From positions 1-35,794 of the forward strand of contig JAFSJO010000013.1 of assembly GCA_017449415.1 (NCBI GenBank): 35,794 nucleotides of DNA, in the 5' to 3' direction. The translations under genes and the position numbers were made by a program. This DNA comes from Synergistaceae bacterium (GTDB taxonomy: Bacteria > Synergistota > Synergistia > Synergistales > Aminobacteriaceae). Of the stretch, positions 6,615 through 14,573 are shown piece by piece (within the stretch, counting starts at the first letter, position 1; each line of letters begins with the position of its first letter). Below the pieces are notes generated by a model that was not told where the DNA came from, did not search any database, and saw nothing but the letters and a program-made list of their open reading frames with translations.

Positions 6615-7424
6615 TCATTTCCTTTTCAGCCTGATGTGTATGAACTTGTTCCACTCGTAATACGGATCCGACAAGATTATCCCCTCAGGAACGTCCGGCT
6701 GTGGCTCGAAATCATGCGTCAGCTTGTACCAAAACACCGCGTCAGCCCGTCTGGAAGCAAGCGTAGCACTCCTCGCGCCAGCGTCGATGTCAATAACTTC
6801 AACGTTGAGCTTCAACGCACGCCCAAGCTCCGCGAGTATCGCCATGTTGAAGCCCGCCGGGCTGCCGTCAATGTCAACGAAATCAATCGGCGGCAAATCT
6901 CCCGTCAACGCGACTTTGATTTTCTCCGCGCCCTCGAACTTTTCGAGCTTCACGGGGGCATGTTCCTGCAAGCCGTTGAGATATTCCTGACGAAGCTGTT
7001 CGAGCCTTCCGCTCTCTTTGAGGAGCTTCAAACCCTCGTTGAACTTGTCGCGCATTGCGGTGTTGCTCTCCAAAAATCCAAACGCCAACGATGTCGGTCG
7101 AACCTGCGTTACACATGACACAGCATAAGCTGACGGGTTGGATCTCACGAAGAACTCCGCCACAACCTCAGGAAGCTGAACTTCCTCGATCTCGCCGGCG
7201 TTCAATGCCATCTGGAGCGCAAGCAGCGAATCATAGAAGCGAAAATTTTCATCGTCGTGGCTCAGGAAATTCCAGCCTACCTCGTTGCGGCCATCAATCA
7301 CAAAATTTCTATACTGCTCCTCGGTCATGTTGAGGCTCGACAGCACGCCGACATTCATTCCGTCAGCCCACGCGCAGGCCGCGAACACGAACGTTACAGC
7401 AACGGCGCAAAAAATTCTTTTCAT
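6615..7424 (-). CDS. Exported amino-acid-binding-like protein, rearranged SBP_bac_3 modules
   Basis: This 269-aa protein starts at ATG 7424 with Shine-Dalgarno AAAGGACGGAG and has a clear signal peptide ending in ACAWA. Residues ~22-150 look like the second half of a family-3 solute-binding domain: LLALQMALNAGEIEEVQLPE, SLAFGFLESNTAMRDKFNEG, then the closing helix SGRLEQLRQEYL. Residues ~165-250 look like the first half: IKVALTGDLPPIDFVD, GFNMAILAELGRALKLNVEV and a region with D-A-V-F-W. It is therefore either a permuted domain or two half-domains left after deletion. It is the last gene of the long minus operon, with no transporter permease nearby, so a sensing or scavenging role is possible but unproven. 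Confidence 0.75.
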   Translation of the reverse strand: MKRIFCAVAVTFVFAACAWADGMNVGVLSSLNMTEEQYRNFVIDGRNEVGWNFLSHDDENFRFYDSLLALQMALNAGEIEEVQLPEVVAEFFVRSNPSAYAVSCVTQVRPTSLAFGFLESNTAMRDKFNEGLKLLKESGRLEQLRQEYLNGLQEHAPVKLEKFEGAEKIKVALTGDLPPIDFVDIDGSPAGFNMAILAELGRALKLNVEVIDIDAGARSATLASRRADAVFWYKLTHDFEPQPDVPEGIILSDPYYEWNKFIHIRLKRK

Positions 7425-7441
7425 TAGTCTCCGTCCTTTCG

Positions 7442-7618
7442 TTATGTTTTGTTGAAATTATACACGCCCGCGAGCGTCAGGCACTCGAAGTCTGAATAGC
7501 CCTCGTAATAGTAGCTTCGGTCGATGCCGTTCATGAAGATTTCCCGGTCGTTGATCTTGTCGAAAGAGTTTTGCGGCATCTGCTCGATCTTGCTGAGCCG
7601 CTCTTCCTCGCTCCTCAT
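7442..7618 (-). CDS. 58-aa hypothetical protein coupled to queA
   Basis: ATG 7618 overlaps the queA stop as ATGA, so translation is probably coupled. The product is 58 aa, hydrophilic, beginning MRSEEERLSKIEQM and ending with an aromatic stretch GIDRSYYYEGYSDFECLTL. It has no membrane segment and I recognise no family. It ends 17 bp before the binding-protein start, so it lies inside the same operon. The first 24 nt (GAATGAGGAGCGAGGAAGAG) resemble a degenerate copy of the heptad repeat seen at other junctions. Confidence 0.6.
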   Translation of the reverse strand: MRSEEERLSKIEQMPQNSFDKINDREIFMNGIDRSYYYEGYSDFECLTLAGVYNFNKT

Positions 7619-8697
7619 TCGATGAACATAGCGTCGCCGAAAGAGAAGAACCGCCAATGATCCCTCGCGCAGTCCTCGTAGATGTTGAGGAGCCGCGACA
7701 AAATCTCTTCCTCGCGTCCGACATAGCCGGCTCTGTTGGCGGCGAACGATGCCACGAGCATTATCAACGAGCTTTCGGGCAAATGAAAATTCGTGATCAG
7801 CGCGTCGACGATCTGAAATTTATATCCCGGGTAGATATACAGGCTCGTATCGATGATGCCGGGCTTGACAGCTCCATCGCAGCCAAAGGACTCGAGCGTC
7901 CTCGCCGCAGTCGTCCCCGAAGCTATGACACGTCCGCCGCGGGTCTTCTGTTCGTTGATTAAGTTCGCAGTCTCGGGAGAAAGCTCGCAGTGTTCGGAGT
8001 GAATATCGTGGTCGCGAATGTCCGAGACTTTCACGGGTCTGAAAGTTCCAAGTCCGACATGCAACGTAACGTAAGCTATCTTTACTCCCATGTCCCTGAC
8101 CTCGTCGAGCAGCCGGGGCGTGAAGTGCAAACTCGCTGTCGGAGCCGCGACTGAGCCGTCGTTGCGGGCAAAGACAGTTTGATAAGCCTCGCGCATGTCC
8201 CCGGTGTTCTTGATGTATGGCGGCAGCGGGACATGACCCGACACCTCCAAGAAATTCATGAAAGCCTCGCGGGAGTCGAAATCAAACGTTACCTCGCGAA
8301 TGCCCTCGGGCTTCTCGGACATGACGCGCAGAAAATTCTCGCCGACCTTGATGACCGCGCCCGCGTGAATCTTTCTGGCAGGCCGCACGAGAGCCTCCCA
8401 CGTCAGGAAATCGCTCGTGAGGTTCTTCAACAAAAAAATTTCGCAAGCTCCGCCGGACTCACGGACACCCATGAGCCGAGCCGGAATTACTTTCGTGTCG
8501 TTGAGAATTAAAAGATCGTCGGGTCGCAGAAATTTTGTGAGGTCGCGGAAAAAATTTTCCCTCGAAACTTTGTCAGCCCTCACGTCCCAGACCAAGAGCC
8601 GCGACGAGTCCCGAGGGTCAGCAGGAGACTGCGCGATGTTCTCCTGCGGGAGGTCGTAATGATAGGAGCTTAGCTTGTAAAGATCGTCGTGTTTCAC
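7615..8697 (-). CDS. queA: S-adenosylmethionine:tRNA ribosyltransferase-isomerase QueA
   Basis: QueA transfers and isomerises the ribosyl group of SAM onto preQ1 in tRNA to make epoxyqueuosine. The 360-aa protein carries the expected segments: LSSYHYDLPQENIAQSPADP at the N-terminus, DDLLILNDTKVIPARLMG, APTASLHFTP in the middle, YVTLHVGLGTFRPV, and TNFHLPESSLIMLVAS near the C-terminus. Length is slightly above the usual 340-355. I chose GTG 8697, which overlaps the spoIID stop as GTGA and puts the conserved region at residue ~8; the longer frame adds 20 residues lacking similarity. No tgt follows, unlike in many Firmicutes. Confidence 0.97.
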   Translation of the reverse strand: MKHDDLYKLSSYHYDLPQENIAQSPADPRDSSRLLVWDVRADKVSRENFFRDLTKFLRPDDLLILNDTKVIPARLMGVRESGGACEIFLLKNLTSDFLTWEALVRPARKIHAGAVIKVGENFLRVMSEKPEGIREVTFDFDSREAFMNFLEVSGHVPLPPYIKNTGDMREAYQTVFARNDGSVAAPTASLHFTPRLLDEVRDMGVKIAYVTLHVGLGTFRPVKVSDIRDHDIHSEHCELSPETANLINEQKTRGGRVIASGTTAARTLESFGCDGAVKPGIIDTSLYIYPGYKFQIVDALITNFHLPESSLIMLVASFAANRAGYVGREEEILSRLLNIYEDCARDHWRFFSFGDAMFIE

Positions 8698-10076
8698 TTG
8701 AATCTCTTTATGACCGTGCCGGGGTAATAGTGCATGAGAATTTTCTCGGCCGTCCAACCCTGCTCAGCCATTGCCATCGCGCCCCACTGACACATTCCGA
8801 CACCATGACCCCAGCCGCGCCCGTAGAAGACGAACTCGCTGCCTTTCTTCTCGATCGAGTAACCGTATTTGTTCATGGCGGGAGCTTTGGCCGCAGGAAT
8901 TTTTATCTGTTGGCGTTCGCTTCTGTCTAGCCCGGTCTTGTAATAGCTCTTCTTCTTGTCCGGGTTCGTCAACATGTCGATCAGCTCCGTGGTCGTGAAA
9001 ACCCCCTGAGCCGTCATCTTCGCGATAGCTTGATCCTCCTCGAATGTCATGTTCGACTGCGCGGCCTTAGGATTGCGCTGAGTTCCGACGAGTCCTCCCG
9101 CGGTTGAGTTCTTGTTAGCGTCAAAGGCTCCGCCCGACGGCGTGAACATCGTACTTTTCAACGTCCGGGGATCGAGATTGAGACGGAACTGGCTCGCTTT
9201 CATCGTCTTCGTTCCGTTCGAGCCTATGAATGTCATGTTGATGGCTCGGCCTCCCTCGTCAACGTCGGAGACCTGAATTTCTTTCACCGTCCCGATGTCC
9301 GCGCCCGTAACTTTCTTCACGACGCTTCGGATCTTCTCGTCTGAAAATCTCGCGTTCCAAACCGAGACCGGCGATTTGTAATTCACGACCTCCGGCACAC
9401 CGACGAGATACGGGACTTCGCGACCCCAAACGTCTTTGATGTTGGCCGTGTAGCCTCCGCTGTCGGAGTGGAAGTAAGTTTGCGCAAGCTCGTTGCCATA
9501 TGTCAACACAAGCCCCGACGTGCTGGATACAGCTTGGTTGGTCTTGGCCGTCTCGACTCCCGCGCCCTTGTAAACCTGATCCGCGTCCGTGTCAACGACA
9601 TCGTAACCTTTCTCGGCTCTGTTGAGGCTCTGACGCAATACGTAAGTCCTCGCTGTGATAGCCTGCGCCCTCAAAGCCTGAGCGTGCCATGAAGCTCCGA
9701 CCTCCGCCGGCAGGACTCCGCACAGATAATTTTCAAGCTCAACGACGTTCAGCAAACCTCCGCGCTGTGTGATCAGGAACGCGCCCCTGTAGCTCTTGCC
9801 CGCGAACTTCAACAGCCCCGGCCCGGTGATCCGTACAGGCATCAGGAACGAATGACCCATGATGACCGCGTTGCCATTCGAGACTGAGATGGTCGCGGAG
9901 TCTCCGAGGTTGGCTATGCGTCCTTCAGCGTCCGACATGGTCAAGTTGCCGCTGGTGATCCCGATCGCGTAGCTGCCCGAGCCTGAGAGCTTCACGTACA
10001 CGTCCCGCGCTTCAAGCCGCCCGGCTCCGAGAAACAAAAATAAAAAAATAAATAGTGCCTTCGCTCGTCGTGAAAT
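8694..10076 (-). CDS. spoIID: SpoIID/LytB-type lytic transglycosylase, probable AUU start
   Basis: SpoIID-domain proteins cut denuded glycan strands of peptidoglycan. Here GGLLNVVELENYLCGVLPAE, HAQALRAQAITARTYVL, YFHSDSGGYTANIKDVWG and the C-terminal GRGWGHGVGMCQWGAMAMA are all present. The only usual start (TTG 10037) would begin after the basic and hydrophobic part of the signal peptide. The frame continues upstream as SRRAKALFIFLFLFLGAGRL directly behind GGGAGG, with no ATG, GTG or TTG. ATT 10076 lies 9 nt after that Shine-Dalgarno sequence, so I propose an AUU start, giving 460 aa. The gene starts 14 bp after the ruvB stop and overlaps queA by 4 nt. A role in general wall remodelling or division rather than sporulation is inferred. 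Confidence 0.9.
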   Translation of the reverse strand: MSRRAKALFIFLFLFLGAGRLEARDVYVKLSGSGSYAIGITSGNLTMSDAEGRIANLGDSATISVSNGNAVIMGHSFLMPVRITGPGLLKFAGKSYRGAFLITQRGGLLNVVELENYLCGVLPAEVGASWHAQALRAQAITARTYVLRQSLNRAEKGYDVVDTDADQVYKGAGVETAKTNQAVSSTSGLVLTYGNELAQTYFHSDSGGYTANIKDVWGREVPYLVGVPEVVNYKSPVSVWNARFSDEKIRSVVKKVTGADIGTVKEIQVSDVDEGGRAINMTFIGSNGTKTMKASQFRLNLDPRTLKSTMFTPSGGAFDANKNSTAGGLVGTQRNPKAAQSNMTFEEDQAIAKMTAQGVFTTTELIDMLTNPDKKKSYYKTGLDRSERQQIKIPAAKAPAMNKYGYSIEKKGSEFVFYGRGWGHGVGMCQWGAMAMAEQGWTAEKILMHYYPGTVIKRFK

Positions 10077-10090
10077 TGTAATCAGCCTCC

Positions 10091-11116
10091 CTAAAAATCT
10101 AACAAAAGTTTTCTTCCGAGATATGAATATGCGTTGACTGTCGCCTTACGGCCTCGGGGAGTTCGTTCCAACAGTCCTTTCTGGATCAGATACGGCTCGT
10201 AGATGTCTTCGATGGTCTGAGCGTCTTCGTTGAGAGCCGCCGCTAACGTGCTGAGACCGACCGGGCCTCCGTTGAATAGGTCGATGATAGCTCGCAGGAT
10301 CTTCCTGTCGCCCTCGTCAAGTCCCTCCGAGTCAACTTCCAACATGTCCATAGCTCGGACGGCGATCACGGCATCAACTTCGCTGTCGACTCCGTTCTGA
10401 ACAGCCGCGACATCTCGCACGCGACGCAGCAGCCTCAGAGCCACGCGCGGAGTTCCTCGTGAACGTTTGGAAATTTCGAGTGCCGCCTCGTCGGAGAGGT
10501 TCACGCCCAACACGCCCGAAGCTCGCAATAAAATCCTCGATAGCTCCTCATCGGTGTAAAGAGCCAACTGCTCGACGATCCCGAAACGCGCCCTCAGTGG
10601 TGAGGTCAGCAGCCCGAGCCTCGTCGTAGCTCCGCACAGCGTGAACTTCGGGAGGTTCAGTGCGATCGTCCGCGCCAGCGGCCCTTTGCCCACGACGATA
10701 TGAAGCGTGAAATCCTCCATAGCCGGATACAAAATCTCTTCGACCTGCGGCGGCATTCGATGTATCTCATCAATGAACAGAACGTCATTGCGCTCAATGT
10801 TCGAGACTATCGCGGCCAAGTCGCCTGCTCGTTCGAGAGCCGGGCCCGTCGTTGTGCGAAGCTGTCCTCCCATCTCCTGCGCTATGATCCCGGCCAGCGT
10901 CGTCTTGCCAAGCCCCGGAGGTCCGTAGAGCAGAATGTGATCCAGAGGCTCGCCGCGTCCCTTAGCTGCCGAGATGTAAATTTTCAACTTGTCTTTGAGT
11001 TTTTCCTGACCCGTGAACTCGTCGAGATACTTCGGCCTCACGGTGATATCGTCAGGCGAGCGAGGAGCGTCGAAAAATCTCAATGGCGAGTTTGCGATAA
11101 CATTTTCGTCGGGCAT
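10091..11116 (-). CDS. ruvB: Holliday junction branch migration ATPase RuvB
   Basis: RuvB is the hexameric AAA+ motor that pumps DNA through the RuvA-bound Holliday junction. The 341-aa sequence has the N-terminal [20 protein letters not shown]-type region (here [11 protein letters not shown]), Walker [10 protein letters not shown], Walker [10 protein letters not shown], sensor 1 GATTR, the Arg-rich sensor 2 segment [16 protein letters not shown], and a C-terminal winged helix ([14 protein letters not shown]). Length is normal. ATG 11116 shares one base with the ruvA stop (TAATG), so the two are translationally coupled, as expected for subunits used together. Confidence 0.98.
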   Translation of the reverse strand: MPDENVIANSPLRFFDAPRSPDDITVRPKYLDEFTGQEKLKDKLKIYISAAKGRGEPLDHILLYGPPGLGKTTLAGIIAQEMGGQLRTTTGPALERAGDLAAIVSNIERNDVLFIDEIHRMPPQVEEILYPAMEDFTLHIVVGKGPLARTIALNLPKFTLCGATTRLGLLTSPLRARFGIVEQLALYTDEELSRILLRASGVLGVNLSDEAALEISKRSRGTPRVALRLLRRVRDVAAVQNGVDSEVDAVIAVRAMDMLEVDSEGLDEGDRKILRAIIDLFNGGPVGLSTLAAALNEDAQTIEDIYEPYLIQKGLLERTPRGRKATVNAYSYLGRKLLLDF

Positions 11117-11718
11117 TATCTGTGAAGCTCCCTTAATGACATTCGTAATAGATCCTCTTCGTTAAGTTTGTTGAAGTCCTCGCCGTGCGCGGCGCGCAGG
11201 AGGTTGATGACCCCACCCGCGTCGGAGCGTGAGAAGCCAAGAGCCAAAAGAGCCTCTATGACGCTCTCGACATGACCCGCGGACTTGGAAGCTGACTCGG
11301 CGGCCGAACTCATGACCTTCAACTCGGCGATGTGCTTCAGCTCGAAGCAAAGCCGCTCGGCTGTCTTCTTACCGATCCCCGGCACTCTCATGAAGGCGTT
11401 GACATCGGCTGAAGATATGGCGTTGATGACGCTGTCGATCGAAAGCTCCGAAAGGATCGCGATAGCTGTACGGCCTCCGACCCCCTTGACGCTGGTGAGA
11501 CGTAAAAAAAATTCGCGCTCACGCTCCGAGGCGAATCCGTAGATGACAGCCCCGGCCTCCGAGAATTGCAAGCTCGTTGTGATCGTGATGTCCCGGCCGA
11601 CCTCGCAGGAGCTCAGGACGGAACGCGAACACAGAACCTCGAAGCCGATCCCGCTGACGCTGATGATGATTATGTTGTCGAGAATGTCTAAAACCTTTCC
11701 GCTTAATGAACGTATCAT
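11116..11718 (-). CDS. ruvA: Holliday junction-binding protein RuvA
   Basis: RuvA tetramers bind the four-way junction and load RuvB. The 200-aa protein shows the N-terminal OB fold ([12 protein letters not shown]...[10 protein letters not shown]), the acidic pin area ([20 protein letters not shown]), two helix-hairpin-helix motifs ([13 protein letters not shown] and [12 protein letters not shown]), and the C-terminal three-helix domain III that touches RuvB ([20 protein letters not shown]). Length is typical. ATG 11718 overlaps the ruvC stop in an ATGA junction and the gene runs straight into ruvB. Confidence 0.98.
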   Translation of the reverse strand: MIRSLSGKVLDILDNIIIISVSGIGFEVLCSRSVLSSCEVGRDITITTSLQFSEAGAVIYGFASEREREFFLRLTSVKGVGGRTAIAILSELSIDSVINAISSADVNAFMRVPGIGKKTAERLCFELKHIAELKVMSSAAESASKSAGHVESVIEALLALGFSRSDAGGVINLLRAAHGEDFNKLNEEDLLRMSLRELHR

Positions 11719-12200
11719 GACGAGAATTTCAAAGCCAGCCCCGTAACTGCTGCGGCGAGTGCGTCGGCTGTATCGTCGGGCTTGGGGATCTCATCGAGCG
11801 CGAGAAACCTCTGCACCATGCCTTGAACTTGACTCTTCACAGCGTCGCCCGTGCCACACAGAGCCATCTTGATCTGATTGGGCTTCGGCTCAACGACCGG
11901 CAATTTGTTCTGAGCTGTTAGGAGCATGATCGCCCCGCGAGCTTGATAGACGTACTCGGCCGTGGTGGTGTTGCGCCCAAAAAACAGACGCTCAATTGAG
12001 ACCAAGTCGGGCTTGCAAATTTCTATTTGTCTTTGCATCTCCTCGTAGATCATCAGGAGGCGTTCAGTGAAAGCTAACTCGGGCGAGGTCTCTATGCAGC
12101 CGTAGTTCAAGGCTCTTAATCTGAATCCCGACTGCGCGACAGCTCCATAGCCGACTCTCGCGAGGCCGGGATCTATTCCTAAACAAACGATGTCTGACAA
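11715..12200 (-). CDS. ruvC: Crossover junction endodeoxyribonuclease RuvC
   Basis: RuvC is the dimeric resolvase that nicks Holliday junctions symmetrically in the RuvAB complex. The 161-aa RNase H-fold protein contains GIDPGLARVGYG with the first catalytic Asp (residue ~10), the Glu in VSIERLFFG, and the C-terminal acidic cluster PDDTADALAAA. Length is typical (155-175). It starts at TTG 12200, six bases after the yebC stop; the Shine-Dalgarno sequence is weak (AATAAGAAAAA), which suggests coupling to yebC translation. It overlaps ruvA by 4 nt. Confidence 0.98.
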   Translation of the reverse strand: MSDIVCLGIDPGLARVGYGAVAQSGFRLRALNYGCIETSPELAFTERLLMIYEEMQRQIEICKPDLVSIERLFFGRNTTTAEYVYQARGAIMLLTAQNKLPVVEPKPNQIKMALCGTGDAVKSQVQGMVQRFLALDEIPKPDDTADALAAAVTGLALKFSS

Positions 12201-12206
12201 TTTTTC

Positions 12207-12962
12207 TTATTCGTCTTCGATCTGCGCGGCTACCTCGTCGGGGATTTCAAAGTTTGAATAGACGTTCTGAACGTCGTCGTGTTCTTCGAGAGCGTCAATG
12301 AGCTTCAGAACCTTTCGAGCTGCTTCGGGGTCTGAGATCTCGACGGGTGTCTTTGCGACCATTGAGACTTCGGCGTTGTCAACGACGTACTTGTTATCTT
12401 CGAGAGCTTTCTGCAGCGTATCGAGGTCGCCCGGCTCGCAGTAGAGCGTGAAACCTCCGTCGCTCGCTTCCATGTCGGACATGCCGGAGTCAAGGCCAAG
12501 CGTCATCAGTTCGTCTTCGTCTAGCCCCTCGCCTTTGACTTCGATAACGCCCTTGCGGTCAAACATCCAAGCGACGCTTCCGGACTCGCCCATCTGGCCT
12601 CCGTTGCGAGAGAGCAGAGCGCGGATCTCGGGAGTTGTTCTGTTCCTGTTGTCGGTCATGACGTTGACGAGTACGGCGATGCCCGACGGCCCGTAAGCCT
12701 CGTAGGTGAGTTCGTCGTAGGAGATGTCCCCAAGCTCGCCCGTTCCGCGTTTGATTGCGCGTGTGATGTTGTCGTTGGGAACGCTGACGGCCTTGGCTCG
12801 TTCGATGGCTGTCTTGAGCCTCATGTTCATAGCGGGGTCGCCGCCTCCGTCCTTGGCCGCGATGATGATCGCACGTACGAGCTTCTGGAAAAGATTTCCT
12901 CTCTTTGCGTCCTGAGCCGCCTTGCGGTGTTTAATGTTTGCCCATTTTGAATGTCCTGACAT
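12207..12962 (-). CDS. yebC: YebC/TACO1-family protein
   Basis: The 251-aa protein begins MSGHSKWANIKHRKAAQDAK, the family hallmark, and contains RLKTAIERAKAVSVPNDNI, YEAYGPSGIAVLV and NRTTPEIRALLSRNGGQMGE. YebC proteins were named transcriptional regulators; members have also been tied to mitochondrial-type translation and to relief of ribosome stalling, so the exact role here is open. It lies directly upstream of ruvC, a conserved neighbourhood in many bacteria, and 23 bp after nadE. ATG 12962 is the only sensible start because MSGHSKW is the family N-terminus. Confidence 0.95.
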   Translation of the reverse strand: MSGHSKWANIKHRKAAQDAKRGNLFQKLVRAIIIAAKDGGGDPAMNMRLKTAIERAKAVSVPNDNITRAIKRGTGELGDISYDELTYEAYGPSGIAVLVNVMTDNRNRTTPEIRALLSRNGGQMGESGSVAWMFDRKGVIEVKGEGLDEDELMTLGLDSGMSDMEASDGGFTLYCEPGDLDTLQKALEDNKYVVDNAEVSMVAKTPVEISDPEAARKVLKLIDALEEHDDVQNVYSNFEIPDEVAAQIEDE

Positions 12963-12985
12963 GGTTATGAATCACTCCTGTGAAA

Positions 12986-13699
12986 TTAAAATTTGAAAAT
13001 TGGGATTGGTTTGCGTTTGTGTTCGCTTCGTCTTCGCATAACGTCGATGCGTTCGCGGGCTTTCTCGTCGTTGATGCTGCCCGTGGTCAGATACTCGTCG
13101 AGAGTGTCGTAGCTGAAGCCCATATCGCCCTCGTCGGTCTGACCTTCGTAGAGTCCCGCGCTTGGTGCCTTGGTGATGATCTTCTCGGGGACGTTCAACA
13201 GCTTCGCCATAGCTCGAATGTCGCGCTTCAAGAAATTCGCAAGCGGCATCAGGTCGACTCCGCTGTCCCCGAACTTCGTGAAGTAGCCTGTCTCGTATTC
13301 GGATCTGTTGCTCGTGCCGCAGACAAGAAAATTCTTTGACTGAGCGACGGCATATAACGTAACCATTCGGAGGCGTGCCTTTAGGTTGGACTTGACGAGG
13401 GAGTTGAACTCGCCGCCGATGGTCTTCAACATGAGGTCGAAGGTCTCAGAGAGATCAACGCGCTTGAAGTTCACGCCGAGAGCCTCAATCAGGAGCCGAG
13501 CGTCCGCTTCGTCCTCGTCGATGCTGTGGCACGGCATGATGATCCCGAGAACTCTCTCGCGACCCAGAGCCTCAACCCCAAGAGCCGCAAGCACCGAAGA
13601 GTCTATGCCGCCCGACAGGCCGAGGACTATCCCGGAGGCGTGAGCCTTCTCAACTTCGTCCCGGAGCCATTGCTCGCATTGGTCGATAATATTTCGCAA
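12986..13699 (-). CDS. nadE: NH3-dependent NAD+ synthetase
   Basis: NadE amidates nicotinic acid adenine dinucleotide to NAD+, using ATP and ammonia. The 237-aa protein has the ATP pyrophosphatase P-loop LGLSGGIDSSVLAAL near residue 28, the adenylate-binding segments LVCGTSNRSEYETGYFTKFGD and DLMPLANFLKRDIR, and the C-terminal KAPSAGLYEGQTDEGDMGFS loop. It has no glutaminase (nitrilase) domain, so it uses free ammonia; the length fits the short bacterial form. Start TTG 13699 has GAGGGGAA about 11 nt upstream. A -10 box at 13734-13739 makes nadE the probable first gene of the nadE-yebC-ruvCAB-spoIID-queA set. Confidence 0.96.
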   Translation of the reverse strand: MRNIIDQCEQWLRDEVEKAHASGIVLGLSGGIDSSVLAALGVEALGRERVLGIIMPCHSIDEDEADARLLIEALGVNFKRVDLSETFDLMLKTIGGEFNSLVKSNLKARLRMVTLYAVAQSKNFLVCGTSNRSEYETGYFTKFGDSGVDLMPLANFLKRDIRAMAKLLNVPEKIITKAPSAGLYEGQTDEGDMGFSYDTLDEYLTTGSINDEKARERIDVMRRRSEHKRKPIPIFKF

Positions 13700-13733
13700 G
13701 TTTGAAAAATTCCCCTCATTAAAAATATCTCGT

Positions 13734-13739
13734 ATTATA
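13734..13739 (-). promoter_or_regulatory. -10 box of the nadE operon
   Basis: TATAAT on the minus strand lies 35 bp before the TTG of nadE. The usual -35 position (17 bp upstream) falls inside the heptad repeat tract at 13749-13780 and reads CTAATT, a poor -35. Confidence 0.55.
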
Positions 13740-13748
13740 CACTCGTTT

Positions 13749-13780
13749 GGATTAGGAATTAGGCATGAGGGATTAGAGAT
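13749..13780 (+). repeat. Heptad repeat tract 1 (promoter side of nadE)
   Basis: The plus strand reads in 7-base steps ATTAGGA, ATTAGGC, ATGAGGG, ATTAGAG. It covers the stop codon of the phosphatase gene and ends about 10 bp upstream of the nadE -10 box. Relative to the minus-strand genes it is in antisense orientation. Confidence 0.75.
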
Positions 13781-14573
13781 TGCTTAATTTTTGTCGAAGG
13801 GTTTTTATGTCGTCGCGGGAGACTCCGATCCTCATCAGATATTGTTCAGCTGCCGCGGCTAGGTTGATGCCCTCGATGCTCTTCACCTCGAAGATCGACG
13901 CGAGGAACGGCCTTATCTCGTTGTCAGCGACGAACTCATAATCCTCAGTGCCGGGCGTTATGCCGAAGTAATTGCGGAACGAGATCATGTAATCCGCGAC
14001 AATCTCGCTCGACGAAGCTCCCGCGAGGCTCTCAACAATCGCGCAGAATATCCCGCACCTGTCTTTTCCAAGGTCGCAATGCACGAGATACGGCGGTGAG
14101 TTCTTGGCCATGAAGCTGACCCCGCGAGCTACGCCAGACTGAAAATTTTTCGATTTGAATTTAAGATCGAGGTTCAAGCAGATTATCTTTTGGGTTGCGT
14201 AGTAGCTTGATGCGAAACCCTTGTAGCCGTTCAAATATTTGTAATCGTCAGCGAGGTTGATGAACGTCTTCACGCCTGAACGCATGGCGGCGGAGTCTGC
14301 GATGAGGTTGCGATTGCCCCACGGCTTGACGGGTGATGACGAGCGATAGAGCTTCCCCGGCTTGATGCCCGTCGACCTCACGGCTCGGAAGTTCGCGAAC
14401 TCGTAATCGCTGAGATTTTTATAATCGTCTCTGTTCTTGCTCAACCTCGAAGCTAACGAGCGATAAAAATTTTTCTTGTTGACGGCGGCCGCCTCCGACC
14501 TCGACCAGAACATCAGCGCGAAGACCACAGCCAAGACAACCGCAAGCGACTTTCTGATATTACAGTTCCTCAT
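13773..14573 (-). CDS. Exported HCX5R tyrosine/lipid phosphatase
   Basis: This 266-aa protein has a signal peptide (KSLAVVLAVVFALMFWSRSE then AAA) and a PF13350-type phosphatase core: NFRAVRSTGIKPGKLYRSS at ~60-80, GVKTFINLAD, and the P-loop YLVHCDLGKDRCG, with nucleophile Cys and Arg spaced as CX5R. This class includes secreted tyrosine and phosphoinositide phosphatases such as Listeria LipA. The residue after Arg is Cys rather than the usual Thr/Ser (RTG), which may affect phosphocysteine hydrolysis. The start ATG 14573 lies inside a heptad tract that also supplies its GGAGG Shine-Dalgarno sequence, and it overlaps cobJ by 14 nt. The substrate is unknown; an envelope or host-derived phosphoester is possible. 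Confidence 0.85.
   Translation of the reverse strand: MRNCNIRKSLAVVLAVVFALMFWSRSEAAAVNKKNFYRSLASRLSKNRDDYKNLSDYEFANFRAVRSTGIKPGKLYRSSSPVKPWGNRNLIADSAAMRSGVKTFINLADDYKYLNGYKGFASSYYATQKIICLNLDLKFKSKNFQSGVARGVSFMAKNSPPYLVHCDLGKDRCGIFCAIVESLAGASSSEIVADYMISFRNYFGITPGTEDYEFVADNEIRPFLASIFEVKSIEGINLAAAAEQYLMRIGVSRDDIKTLRQKLSNL

Noticed and set aside
8694-10076. SpoIID as evidence for sporulation
   Set aside because: SpoIID-domain proteins occur widely in non-spore-formers, and no other sporulation gene is present in the window.
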